Positions 28,164 through 36,394 of a stretch of 64,000 bases of DNA are shown here, in pieces. The translations under genes and the position numbers were made by a program. The DNA is from Thiohalocapsa sp. PB-PSB1 (GTDB lineage: Bacteria > Pseudomonadota > Gammaproteobacteria > Chromatiales > Chromatiaceae). The notes under the pieces were generated by a model. The model did not search any database, had not been told where the DNA came from, and was given only the letters and a program-made list of their open reading frames with translations. Every line of letters starts with the position of its first letter. Positions within the stretch are counted from its first letter, which is position 1. The stretch spans positions 1,054,001 through 1,118,000 of the forward strand of contig CP050890.1 in the NCBI GenBank assembly GCA_016745215.1, read 5' to 3'.

Positions 28164-28375
28164 TGTTTAAATATGAAACAATTATTTTTTGGAGTGAAGA
28201 AGACAACGCATATCTTGCTGAAGTACCAGAGCTTCCTGGGTGTATGGCTCACGGCGATTCCTATGAATCAGCACTAGCTAATGCAAAGGAAGCAATTCAG
28301 CTTTGGATAGACACAGCCCAAGAGTTTGGTGATCCTATTCCTGAGCCAAAAGGGCGTAGGTTAATGTATGCGTAA
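28163..28375 (+). CDS. hicB: HicB-family antitoxin
   Basis: Seventy residues (MFKYETIIFWSEEDNAYLAEVPELPGCMAHGDSYESAL...), the partial RNase H-like fold of HicB; no DNA-binding tail is present. It neutralises HicA. ATG 28163 overlaps the hicA stop; ATG 28160 is an equal alternative. It remains intact while hicA is shifted. Confidence 0.88.
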   Translation: MFKYETIIFWSEEDNAYLAEVPELPGCMAHGDSYESALANAKEAIQLWIDTAQEFGDPIPEPKGRRLMYA

Positions 28376-28381
28376 TCTTTC

Positions 28382-28452
28382 GCATAACATTTCGCTGCAG
28401 CCGACCTTCGGGTCGCTACCGCTCCCCTCGTCGGCTGAGCTTTGCGTTAGAG
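28382..28452 (+). repeat. attC site 4 (71 bp)
   Basis: GCATAAC and GTTAGAG cores; the arms CAGCCGAC and GTCGGCTG pair. Closes the hicAB cassette. Confidence 0.8.
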
Positions 28453-28483
28453 CCACGTAGATACATAACTTCGGTGAACGAAT

Positions 28484-28708
28484 ATGAAGCTCACAGAGAT
28501 TGAGCGTGAAGCTCTGCACCTGTCCGAGGAAGAGAGAGCAGCACTTGCTCAAAAACTTCTGCTAAGTCTCGATTCTCCGTCTGAAAGTGAAATTTCCGAG
28601 GACTGGCTAACGGAAGCAAGCCGGAGGGCACGCGAGTTGGATGAAGGTCTTGTACAGCCGGTCTCTTCGGAAGAGGTCAGGCGAAAAGCGATGTCTCTCC
28701 TGAGATGA
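28484..28708 (+). CDS. Addiction-module antitoxin (TIGR02574/RelB-like)
   Basis: A 74-residue protein with ALHLSEEERAALAQKLLLSL, the pattern of the short putative addiction-module components encoded before RelE/ParE toxins, and a charged toxin-wrapping tail (EDWLTEASRRARELDEG). Its stop overlaps the toxin start by 4 bp. The pair fills one integron cassette, as is common because such modules stabilise arrays. Confidence 0.88.
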   Translation: MKLTEIEREALHLSEEERAALAQKLLLSLDSPSESEISEDWLTEASRRARELDEGLVQPVSSEEVRRKAMSLLR

Positions 28709-28998
28709 GCTATTTCTTTCATCCCGCTGCTGAAGCAGAGTATTTGGAATCTATCGCCTATTATGAGTCAAAACGCCCAGGGCTTGGGGCTACGTATCTG
28801 GGTGAGTTCGAAAGAGTAATGGATGCGATCTGTGAAGCTCCGCACAGAAACCCTGTCGAAAGACGCCCTGACGTAAGGCGCATGAGAATGAAACGATTTC
28901 CGTTTACAGTTCTGTACCGAGAGAACGCGAATACCGTACAGGTACTGGCAGTAGCGCACAACCGTCGTCGCCCCCAGTACTGGTTAGGTCGGCTCTAA
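28705..28998 (+). CDS. ParE/RelE-superfamily toxin
   Basis: The 97-residue basic protein has the family pattern: HPAAEAEYLESIAYYESKRPGLG at the start, RRMRMKRFPFTVLYRE central strand, and VLAVAHNRRRPQYWLGR at the end. Members poison gyrase or ribosome-bound mRNA; which applies here is not told by sequence. Its last bases run into the attC that closes the cassette. Confidence 0.9.
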   Translation: MSYFFHPAAEAEYLESIAYYESKRPGLGATYLGEFERVMDAICEAPHRNPVERRPDVRRMRMKRFPFTVLYRENANTVQVLAVAHNRRRPQYWLGRL

Positions 28999-29061
28999 CA
29001 CACGGGTAAACTCTGAAGCCGGCCAAACAGCGACCGGCTCGGGTTACCCGAAACGTTAGAT
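28992..29061 (+). repeat. attC site 5 (70 bp)
   Basis: CTCTAAC and GTTAGAT cores with GGTAA/TTACC and CCGG arms. The right core is the left limit of the IS91-B cassette. Confidence 0.75.
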
Positions 29062-29155
29062 TAAAACGCTATCGCGTTGGAAGAGACCACACCCGAGACA
29101 AAGCAGCACCGGCGCTGAAATAAACAATAAATAAGAAAAAGAATAAGCACACGCA

Positions 29156-30400
29156 ATGGCATCGCCATTCCTTCCCTCTCCAACTCCCCATCACAGAGCG
29201 GGACACACGCACTCCGGCTCCAAGCAGAGACCGACGTTCGAAGTCGCCGACATCCTGCGCGCGCATTTGCCCGACTCCCTGCACGAGCACTCCCATCCGC
29301 TGCACGTGCACAAGGTACTCAGTGCCATCCAAAACTGCCGCACCGCGGCGCTGGGCGGGCACATCGACTACTGCACTGACTGCGGCACCCTTTACAACAG
29401 CTACAACTCCTGTCGCGACCGCCACTGCCCGAAATGTCAAGGGCTGGAGAAAGCGCGCTGGATCGAAGCGCGCAAAGACGAACTGCTGCCGGTGCCCTAT
29501 TTTCATACCGTCTTCACGCTGCCGCATGCGATCAACGACTGGGTGGGGTGGAACGACAAACTGATTTACGACCTGCTGTTCGCCAGCGCAACGGACACCC
29601 TGCAAGCCTTTGCCGCTCGTCATTGGAACGGAACCCTCGGCATCACCGCCGTGCTGCACACCTGGGGCCAGACGATGGAGCGCCACATCCATCTGCACTG
29701 CATCGTCCCAGGCGGAGCTTTAACGTTCGATGGCGAACAGTTCAAACCCTGCCCGCATCGTGACTGGTTATTCCCGGTCAAAGCGCTGTCCAAGGTCTTC
29801 CGCGGAAACTACCTCGAACGCCTGGAGCGCGCGCAAGCCGCGGGCGAGCTGAAGAGCCCGCCGGGGGTGCACTTCGCCGCGTTGCGCAAGGCACTGCGGG
29901 AACACGACTGGGTGGTCTACGCCAAACCCCCATTCGGCGGACCGCAACAGCTCATCGACTACCTCGGGCGATACACCCACCGCATTGCCATCAGCAACCA
30001 CCGCATCCTGACTGTTGCCGACGGCAAAGTCACCTTCACCTGGAAAGACGACAAAGACGGCGCCAAGAGCAAGGACATGACGCTGGACGCCCACGAATTC
30101 ATCCGGCGGTTCATCCTGCACATCCTACCGCCGCGTTTCACCCGCATCCGCCACGATGGACTGCTCGCCTGCGGACACCGCGCCAGCAAGCTCAACCGCG
30201 TCAAAGCGCTGCTCGGCCTAGCGCGCGTGACGACGAACAAAGAGCGCGAGCCCTACGACGTCTTACTGCAACGCCTGAGCGGAAAAGACATCCACGTCTG
30301 CCCATTCTGCGGCGGACGGCTGCGGCGTCATCAAGACCTTGCGCCCACCATCGGACCCTCGCGCGGCCAAGATCCGCCGCTCATGCACGAGGCGGCCTGA
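29156..30400 (+). CDS. IS91-family HUH transposase, copy B, in a gene cassette
   Basis: A 414-residue protein with zinc-binding Cys pairs (CTDCGT, CRDRHCPKCQG), HUH motif HIHLHCIVPGG and tyrosine segment YLGRYTHRIAISNHRI. It fills a cassette running from G^TTAGAT at 29055 to the crossover at 30760. The same cassette recurs at 34671-36375 with sequence identity that begins exactly at the attC crossover. The first two thirds of the two genes are almost identical while the last third differs at many codons. Whether it moves by IS91 or integron chemistry is open. Confidence 0.88.
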   Translation: MASPFLPSPTPHHRAGHTHSGSKQRPTFEVADILRAHLPDSLHEHSHPLHVHKVLSAIQNCRTAALGGHIDYCTDCGTLYNSYNSCRDRHCPKCQGLEKARWIEARKDELLPVPYFHTVFTLPHAINDWVGWNDKLIYDLLFASATDTLQAFAARHWNGTLGITAVLHTWGQTMERHIHLHCIVPGGALTFDGEQFKPCPHRDWLFPVKALSKVFRGNYLERLERAQAAGELKSPPGVHFAALRKALREHDWVVYAKPPFGGPQQLIDYLGRYTHRIAISNHRILTVADGKVTFTWKDDKDGAKSKDMTLDAHEFIRRFILHILPPRFTRIRHDGLLACGHRASKLNRVKALLGLARVTTNKEREPYDVLLQRLSGKDIHVCPFCGGRLRRHQDLAPTIGPSRGQDPPLMHEAA

Positions 30401-30659
30401 TGAACACCTCAACCACTCGATCCGCAACGGCTCGGGACAGTGCTGCTGTGTTGCGACGCGACCGCGGTGAGCGAAAAACCGTTGTGCTCCATGCGAAATC
30501 GCTGCGCCCGCGGGACCGAGCGCGCGCAACCGACCCTTGTTCGTGCAACTGCGCCAACATCAGCGGGAGTTTCCAGGCCCCACCCAGGGCTTGACTGTTG
30601 TAGAATCCACATAGCGGTTCGCTGAGACGGACACTGAAGCGAACCAAAAAAATGTTTTA

Positions 30660-30766
30660 ATCTAACAGGGCGTTGAACCTGCCGAGCCCGCGCCGGTCGG
30701 GCACCGCGGCGCTTCGCGCTCGCGGCCCGACCGGCGCGGGCTCGGCAGGTTAACTAAACGTTATGT
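30660..30766 (+). repeat. attC site 6 (107 bp)
   Basis: ATCTAAC and GTTATGT cores; long stem AACCTGCCGAGCCCGCGCC pairing with GGCGCGGGCTCGGCAGGTT. Nearly identical to attC 13. Confidence 0.85.
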
Positions 30767-30839
30767 CTCAAAGACAGCCACGAAAATGTTGCCTTAGCGA
30801 ACATCGCGACATAGAAGCGGTGAGGCTAGAGAACGGGGT

Positions 30840-31889
30840 TTGAAGATAGAACGATTTTCGATAGATGAAAGCGGTTACACGGGATTCGATTTATTGAACC
30901 CAGATCAACGTTTCCAAGGGGCGTCTTCTATTTCAATAACAGACGAAGACGCATCGACTTTTATAAAAGAATATTTCCCTAAGTTACAGGCGCCGGAGCT
31001 AAAGTATAAAACCCTCGCACGTCGCAGCTCGAACCGTGAACGTCTTGTCGATCTTCAAAGGGATGTCCTATCTCAAAATAAGTGCGTTACATACGTATGT
31101 GACAAACGTTACTTGTTGACACTGTTTTTCCTAGATATTGCCGTGGAGCCTTTTTATTATGAGAGAGGTTTTGATTTTTATAAAGATGGTCAGAATTACG
31201 CTTTAGCCTCTTTACTCTATCGTGTTGGTCCAACGTTATTTGGTCAGAACGCGTTTCATGAACTAATGAGTCGTTTTCAGCGGGCAGTCAGAGAAAAAAC
31301 TCAGAATGCTACAAATTCTCTCGTTCAGATGTTACAAGGACTTCATTGGAAAGAGTTGCCAGAGGCTCTTGGTCCATTGGCATACGAAGCGCCAGAGTGC
31401 TTGGCAGAAATAACTCGGCCGGGTGTTAACACAGATGCAGCAATTGTGGTCTTGCAGTCGTTGATAAGCAGAATGGAAGTAATGGCGGACGGTGTCTACC
31501 AAGTCGAACATGATAGGTCGGAGAACCTGAAACAATACCATTCACTACTTCAGCAACTCATAAGCCATGATCAGAACATAGTGTTTAAGCAAACTGAAAT
31601 TACAAGCATAAAGTTCCCGTTAAAACTTTCGAGTGTTAGTCAGGTAGATTCGAAAGATAGCCCTTCCGTACAAATTGCCGATATACTCATTGGCGCCGCC
31701 ATCGAGGCAGCAAATTCCCTGGCTGGTTTGAGTTCGTCGCACGGCGACGCTGAAGAGTTACTGGGCCTATACTCCGACGAGCAGTTCATTCATATGGTCC
31801 CTTCCCTTAACTTTGAAGAGGATAAGGAATTCCGCCGTGGCACTCAGGCAGGGGAGTTGATTGAATACTTCGCGAAGCATTTCAATTAA
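30840..31889 (+). CDS. DUF3800 domain protein
   Basis: A 349-residue protein starting TTG 30840. The DUF3800 marks are the N-terminal SIDESGYTG acidic motif and a late QIADILIGAA motif, which together resemble an RNase H-like active site. DUF3800 proteins recur in defence islands and on mobile elements, but their activity is not established. AT content is higher than in the core genes, as expected for cassette DNA. It is alone in its cassette. Confidence 0.8.
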   Translation: MKIERFSIDESGYTGFDLLNPDQRFQGASSISITDEDASTFIKEYFPKLQAPELKYKTLARRSSNRERLVDLQRDVLSQNKCVTYVCDKRYLLTLFFLDIAVEPFYYERGFDFYKDGQNYALASLLYRVGPTLFGQNAFHELMSRFQRAVREKTQNATNSLVQMLQGLHWKELPEALGPLAYEAPECLAEITRPGVNTDAAIVVLQSLISRMEVMADGVYQVEHDRSENLKQYHSLLQQLISHDQNIVFKQTEITSIKFPLKLSSVSQVDSKDSPSVQIADILIGAAIEAANSLAGLSSSHGDAEELLGLYSDEQFIHMVPSLNFEEDKEFRRGTQAGELIEYFAKHFN

Positions 31890-31890
31890 G

Positions 31891-31999
31891 ACATAACAAT
31901 TGAATCAACGCGAAGTCAAAAGCGCGCGCCGAGCTAAGGCGTTTGATTCGAGCCATGGCGCAACCGCGCTTTTGCGTCGCGTTATTCATAACGTTAGCC
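31891..31999 (+). repeat. attC site 7 (109 bp)
   Basis: ACATAAC and GTTAGCC cores; TTGAATCAACGCG and CGCGTTATTC arms with AAAAGCGCG opposite CGCGCTTTTG. Confidence 0.75.
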
Positions 32000-32018
32000 G
32001 CGAAAAGATGGAAAAAGA

Positions 32019-32828
32019 ATGACTACAAAGAACATAGAAAAGAACGGTTTGCCGCATCGGGCCAAGATTATTGAAACCGTTCAAACTCCTCTTGGGTTTT
32101 TCGTTCTTGTTGTATTGGTCGTTGAGGCCATCCTTGGGATAGTTGCGAGTTCAAGTGATCAATCTACGCAGGCGATTGCAGTTTATGGAATGCTTGCATT
32201 AATCACTTCATTGGTGGCTATAGTATCGTTCATGGCTTATAAACGCCCGGAAGCCTTGCAGGGAAGAAGACCAACACAACGTAGGCAAAACGACACACAA
32301 TCTAGGGTTGAGCCATTTAGTATAGAGAACATAATTTGCGTCTCTACTCCAGAGTACGACCATTTAGGAATAGATCAAGATGCGGAAATATTAATAAAAG
32401 CATTCGGTGATGTGACGTTACACAGAAAAATGGATCTGAATGAATTCCGTAAAAAATTATCAACAAATAAGTTTGAGATTGTTCATGTCTTAGGGTTTGT
32501 TGATTCGCAAACTGGTTACCTAAGATTCGCAGAAGATGAATTACTTTCTCCAGAAGGTTTATTAAAGCTCTTGAAACTCTGCGGAGCAAAGTTGGCATTT
32601 TTGGCTACATGCGACTCTCTTTTTCTTGCGGCAAAGCTGGCACCTTTTGTTAATGTTGTGGCAGCTTCAGGCACAGTCGAAACAAAAAGAATGGTTGTTT
32701 GGCAAGATTCCTTTTATGATCTGTTGGCTCGCGGAAATCCGCTGTCGGAAGCATATGAGGTGGCGCAAGCAACTACAGATGTGCCCATGGTGTTGCTTAT
32801 GAAGAGAGATATGATTGTCAAGCCATAA
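32019..32828 (+). CDS. Two-helix membrane protein with CHAT/caspase-like domain
   Basis: The 269-residue product has two membrane helices (about residues 25-44 and 52-74), a basic linker (RRPTQRRQND), then a soluble domain whose motifs follow the CHAT/caspase pattern: strand-His FEIVHVLGF (His156), acidic segment YLRFAEDELLSPEGL, strand-Cys KLAFLATCDS (Cys198), NVVAASGTV, and DSFYDLLARGNPLSEAYEVA. The second His of the usual HxxGHG motif is Phe160 here, so protease activity is doubtful. The likely layout is a cytoplasmic domain tethered to the inner membrane. Alone in its cassette. A defence or cell-death role is inference. Confidence 0.6.
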   Translation: MTTKNIEKNGLPHRAKIIETVQTPLGFFVLVVLVVEAILGIVASSSDQSTQAIAVYGMLALITSLVAIVSFMAYKRPEALQGRRPTQRRQNDTQSRVEPFSIENIICVSTPEYDHLGIDQDAEILIKAFGDVTLHRKMDLNEFRKKLSTNKFEIVHVLGFVDSQTGYLRFAEDELLSPEGLLKLLKLCGAKLAFLATCDSLFLAAKLAPFVNVVAASGTVETKRMVVWQDSFYDLLARGNPLSEAYEVAQATTDVPMVLLMKRDMIVKP

Positions 32829-32832
32829 AAGC

Positions 32833-32895
32833 TGCTAACAATGCCGCTTCAGCCGACGCGCCAAAGGCGCGCGCGGCTCAGCGGCAACATTAGCA
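32833..32895 (+). repeat. attC site 8 (63 bp)
   Basis: TGCTAAC and ATTAGCA ends; arms TGCCGCTTCAGCCG and CGGCTCAGCGGCA pair. Confidence 0.75.
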
Positions 32896-32994
32896 CCGTT
32901 ATTAACCCTACAGCCTATTTTGAGAAAAGGGGTCATGAGAAAAGGGGTCAGATCCCTTTTTCGTTTATTTCGACCGAAGCTAATCAATAAGATC

Positions 32995-33072
32995 GCCTAA
33001 CATTCAGATCCAGCCGACGCCAAGAAGCACCGCTTCGCTCTGCTTCTTGGCGTCGGCTGATCTGATCGCTGA
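32995..33072 (+). repeat. attC half-site 9
   Basis: GCCTAAC then TCAGATCCAGCCGACGCC and its complement GGCGTCGGCTGATCTGA form the stem, but no GTTRRRY core follows. Confidence 0.6.
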
Positions 33073-33325
33073 GAGGCATTTTATTGTTCATGTGCATCAT
33101 GACCCGAGTTGATGTTCGGGTTGCCGCGGCACTTGATCCTCCAGCTTTGCACAGGGATGCGCGCAGACCCTTAACAGAGTGTTGCTGGTTGGGGTTTTTG
33201 AGAGATAGCAGGGTTAGCTTTACTTGAAAAAGGGGTCTGAAAAAGGGGTCTGAAAAAGGGAGGAAAAGGGGCCAGAGGAAAAGGGGCCAGGCTCAATAAG
33301 CGCATCATCGGACAAATGAGAAGAC

Positions 33326-33391
33326 GCCCAACCAGAGCACCAGCCCGAGCGCATGCTGCCGAGCCGCCGCTGACGCGGGCGGCTCGGCAGT
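33326..33391 (+). repeat. attC half-site 10
   Basis: GCCCAAC, then GAGCGCATGCTGCCGAGCC with partial complement CGGCTCGGCAG; the right end is replaced by the GGGGACAGACCAC repeats. The same stem is whole in attC 17 at 45873. Confidence 0.6.
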
Positions 33392-33401
33392 GGGGAAAAA
33401 T

Positions 33402-33475
33402 GGGGACAGACCACGATTGGGGAAAAATGGGAAAAATGGGGACAGACCACGATGGGAAAAATGGGGACAGACCAC
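33402..33475 (+). repeat. Three direct copies of GGGGACAGACCAC
   Basis: Copies at 33402, 33438 and 33463, each following AAAAAT. The same 13-mer flanks the RAYT gene at 39571 in inverted orientation, making it the likely REP sequence of that transposase. Confidence 0.8.
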
Positions 33476-33500
33476 GATTAATTCGCCAGGCAAACAAATC

Positions 33501-33591
33501 GCCCAACTAGCGCCTCGGCCCGGCGCCCGTTGCCGCGCCGTCGCTGCGCTCCGGCGCGGCAACGGGCGGCGGGCCAGGCGTGACGTTAGGC
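33501..33591 (+). repeat. attC site 11 (91 bp)
   Basis: GCCCAAC and GTTAGGC cores; stem CGCCCGTTGCCGCGCCG with its complement around a TCGCTGCGC loop. Same stem family as attC 15 at 39437. Confidence 0.85.
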
Positions 33592-33644
33592 TGTGACGGC
33601 AAACTACTTACCGACAACTTGATTAAAAAGCAGAGGCGCTACTG

Positions 33645-34061
33645 ATGGCAAAACGTTCATTTCCGCGTTTTCAGAAATTGCTAGACAGTTACCCAGACGA
33701 AACGGCACCTTGTGATCAGGGATGGGGAAACCAGTGCGCCATTCGTATGAGTATTGCTTTAGTAGACACAGGCTTCAAATTAATCGATTACAAAGATCCG
33801 TTGTGCAAACATGGGCACGCCCGTGGTGCAAAATCGTTAGCAAACTACTTGTGGAAACAAGCTGGTCCTCCATTTGTTTCTGATACTGCTGCCAAAGGCA
33901 AATCGCGCACAAAGTCCAAGACGGGAATCATATCATTTAAGAATATTGCTGGATTTCGAGGCGGGCTTGGCGATCACATTGATTTGTGGGACAAGAATGC
34001 GACGATGACAGGAGAGTATTTCGATGATTGCAAGGAAACGTGGTTTTGGTCAATTGGTTGA
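33645..34061 (+). CDS. Tae4-type type VI secretion peptidoglycan amidase
   Basis: A 138-residue protein with the Tae4 hallmarks: GWGNQCAIRMSIAL, catalytic Cys31, and FRGGLGDHIDLWD, catalytic His111. Tae4 enzymes are NlpC/P60-like effectors injected by T6SS into neighbouring cells, where they cut the peptide crosslinks of the wall. It lacks a signal peptide, as expected for a T6SS cargo. ATG 33645 follows AGAGG. The next gene, overlapping in another frame region, is a plausible immunity gene. No T6SS structural genes are in the window. Confidence 0.85.
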   Translation: MAKRSFPRFQKLLDSYPDETAPCDQGWGNQCAIRMSIALVDTGFKLIDYKDPLCKHGHARGAKSLANYLWKQAGPPFVSDTAAKGKSRTKSKTGIISFKNIAGFRGGLGDHIDLWDKNATMTGEYFDDCKETWFWSIG

Positions 34062-34071
34062 GCACAGCGAT

Positions 34072-34566
34072 ATGTATTCTCGCAGATCCTATAAGGTCAT
34101 ATTCCACAAATTGCGGTGCTACATGTTGGTCTTAGTCGCAACTACAAGCATCAGTTGCGCAGGAGATGCAAGCAATGTCAAGCCAATGGCGATGGATCAA
34201 GAACACGCGATCCGTCAGGGAGATAAAGTTGCGACTGTTGGTAATTCAACCCTCCGTCTTAAGGAATGCGATCTAAGTGTAGAAACAGGCAGTTCCGTTT
34301 CTACGCATAGGGTTAAACTTCCAGTTAGTTGTCGTTTCATCGTTGATAGAGACGGGCAACCGCAAACGGTAAATACTGACCTTGGTCCAACTCTGCTTAT
34401 TGCATCATCTTATCCTCTGCCAACCAGTCGTTTCTGTGACACGCGCGTTCGAGCCGTAACTGTCCGAGAAAACGGGATTTTGGTTTCAGATAAAGAGCAG
34501 CGGATAAGAACATGCTCGAAGGGTCCTTTCGACAATAAGATGTTTCATGTGTTGGCGCAGCAATAG
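34072..34566 (+). CDS. Probable Tae4 immunity protein (Tai4-like position), exported
   Basis: From ATG 34072 the 164-residue protein has a basic start, a hydrophobic helix (YMLVLVATTSISC, possible lipobox before AGDAS) and a polar domain with paired Cys residues (LKECDLSVETG, PVSCRFIV, SRFCDTRV, RIRTCSKG). Periplasmic delivery and immediate placement after an amidase effector are what an immunity protein needs. I do not recognise the sequence family itself, so the role rests on context. ATG 34123 is an alternative start. Confidence 0.6.
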   Translation: MYSRRSYKVIFHKLRCYMLVLVATTSISCAGDASNVKPMAMDQEHAIRQGDKVATVGNSTLRLKECDLSVETGSSVSTHRVKLPVSCRFIVDRDGQPQTVNTDLGPTLLIASSYPLPTSRFCDTRVRAVTVRENGILVSDKEQRIRTCSKGPFDNKMFHVLAQQ

Positions 34567-34591
34567 ATCAAATAGAAATCATAGGACTTTA

Positions 34592-34677
34592 GCCTAACGA
34601 GCGCATTCAGCCGACCGCAAAAAGCGCCGCTCGTTCCTCGCTCTGCTTTTTGCGGCGGCTGATGCTTGACGTTAGAT
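34592..34677 (+). repeat. attC site 12 (86 bp)
   Basis: GCCTAAC and GTTAGAT cores; stem GCATTCAGCCGACCGCAAAAAGC with its complement. The right core is the left limit of the IS91-C cassette. Confidence 0.85.
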
Positions 34678-34771
34678 TAAAACGCTATCGCGTTGGAAGA
34701 GACCACACCCGAGACAAAGCAGCACCGGCGCTGAAATAAACAATCAACAAGAAAAGGAATGAGCACACGCA

Positions 34772-36016
34772 ATGGCATCGCCATTCCTTTCCTCTCCAAC
34801 TCCCCATCACAGAGCGGGACACACGCACTCCGGCTCCAAGCAGAGACCGACGTTCGAAGTCGCCGACATCCTGCGCGCGCATTTGCCCGACTCCCTGCAC
34901 GAGCACTCCCATCCGCTGCACGTGCACAAGGTACTCAGTGCCATCCAAAACTGCCGCACCGCGGCGCTGGGCGGGCACATCGACTACTGCACTGACTGCG
35001 GCACCCTTTACAACAGCTACAACTCCTGTCGCGACCGCCACTGCCCGAAATGTCAAGGGCTGGAGAAAGCGCGCTGGATCGAAGCGCGCAAAGACGAACT
35101 GCTGCCGGTGCCCTATTTTCATACCGTCTTCACGCTGCCGCATGCGATCAACGACTGGGTGGGGTGGAACGACAAACTGATTTACGACCTGCTGTTCGCC
35201 AGCGCAACGGACACCCTGCAAGCCTTTGCCGCTCGTCATTGGAACGGAACCCTCGGCATCACCGCCGTGCTGCACACCTGGGGCCAGACGATGGAGCGCC
35301 ACATCCATCTGCACTGCATCGTCCCAGGCGGAGCTTTAACGTTCGATGGCGAACAGTTCAAGCCCTGCCCGCATCGTGACTGGTTATTCCCGGTCAAAGC
35401 GCTGTCCAAGGTCTTCCGCGGAAACTACCTCGAGCGCCTGGAGCACGCGCATACCACAGGCGAGCTGAAGACACCGCCGGGCACGCACTTCGCCGCGTTG
35501 CGCAAGGCACTGCGCGAGCACGACTGGGTGGTCTACGCCAAACCCCCGTTCGGCGGACCGCAACAGATCATCGACTACCTCGGGCGATACACCCACCGCA
35601 TTGCCATCAGCAACCACCGCATCCTCAATCTTGCCGACGGCAAAGTCACCTTCACCTGGAAAGACTATAAAGACGGCGCCAAGACCAAAGTGATGACGCT
35701 GGACGCCAACGAATTCATCCGGCGGTTCACGCTGCACATCCTGCCGCCGCGCTTCACCCGCATCCGCCACTACGGACTGCTCGCCTGCGGACACCGCGCG
35801 ACCAAGCTCAATCGTGCCAAAGCGCTGCTTGGCCTAGCGCCGGTGACGACGACCAAAGTGCGCGAGCCCTACGACGTCTTGCTGCAACGCCTGACCGGCA
35901 AAGACATCCACGTCTGCCCGAGCTGCGGCGGACGGCTACGACGTCAGCGCGACCTTGCGCCCACCATTGGACCCGCTCGCGGCCAAGACCCGCCGCTTGC
36001 GTGCGAGGCGGCCTGA
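34772..36016 (+). CDS. IS91-family HUH transposase, copy C, in a gene cassette
   Basis: A 414-residue near-duplicate of the 29156 gene, with the same zinc Cys pairs, HIHLHCIVPGG and tyrosine segment. Differences cluster in the last third (for example TLDANEFIRRFTLH against TLDAHEFIRRFILH, and CPSCGG against CPFCGG). Copy C reads smoothly through conserved positions such as RIRHYGLLACGH, where copy B has Asp for Tyr, so C may be the healthier copy. The cassette boundaries match those of copy B exactly. Confidence 0.88.
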   Translation: MASPFLSSPTPHHRAGHTHSGSKQRPTFEVADILRAHLPDSLHEHSHPLHVHKVLSAIQNCRTAALGGHIDYCTDCGTLYNSYNSCRDRHCPKCQGLEKARWIEARKDELLPVPYFHTVFTLPHAINDWVGWNDKLIYDLLFASATDTLQAFAARHWNGTLGITAVLHTWGQTMERHIHLHCIVPGGALTFDGEQFKPCPHRDWLFPVKALSKVFRGNYLERLEHAHTTGELKTPPGTHFAALRKALREHDWVVYAKPPFGGPQQIIDYLGRYTHRIAISNHRILNLADGKVTFTWKDYKDGAKTKVMTLDANEFIRRFTLHILPPRFTRIRHYGLLACGHRATKLNRAKALLGLAPVTTTKVREPYDVLLQRLTGKDIHVCPSCGGRLRRQRDLAPTIGPARGQDPPLACEAA

Positions 36017-36274
36017 TGCACATCTCCTCCACTCGATCCGCATCGGCTCGGGACAGTGCTGCTATGTTGCGACGCGACCGCGGTGAGCGAAAAACCGTTG
36101 TGCTCCATGCGAAATCGCTGCGCCCGCGGGACCGAGCGCGCGCAACGGAGCCTTGCTCGTGCAACTGCGCCAACATCAGCGGGAGTTTCCAGGCCCCACC
36201 CAGGGCTTGACTGTTGTAGAATCCACATAGCGGTTCGCTGAGACGGACACTGAAGCGAACAAAAAAATGTTTTA

Positions 36275-36394
36275 ATCTAACAGGGCGTTGAACCTGCCGA
36301 GCCCGCGCCGGTCGGGCACCGCGGCGCTTCGCGCTCGCGGCCCGACCGGCGCGGGCTCGGCAGGTTAACTAAACGTTTTAACTAAACGTTGGGC
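36275..36394 (+). repeat. attC site 13, with a 13-bp end duplication
   Basis: Same stem as attC 6, but after AACTAAACG it has TTTTAACTAAACGTTGGGC, so TTAACTAAACGTT occurs twice before the final GTTGGGC core (36388-36394). Confidence 0.8.

Larger units (their letters stand above)
32896..33644 (+). other. Gene-poor cassette debris
   Basis: No convincing gene in 750 bp. It holds two half attC sites, one whole attC, repeated AAAAGGGGTC blocks (32934-32965, 33228-33290) and three GGGGACAGACCAC motifs. Looks like small or eroded cassettes colonised by REP-like sequence. Confidence 0.6.

Noticed and set aside
25316..36016. ISCR elements
   Set aside because: The transposases are IS91-like, but copies B and C are bounded by attC crossover points, and no oriIS or adjacent captured resistance gene is visible.
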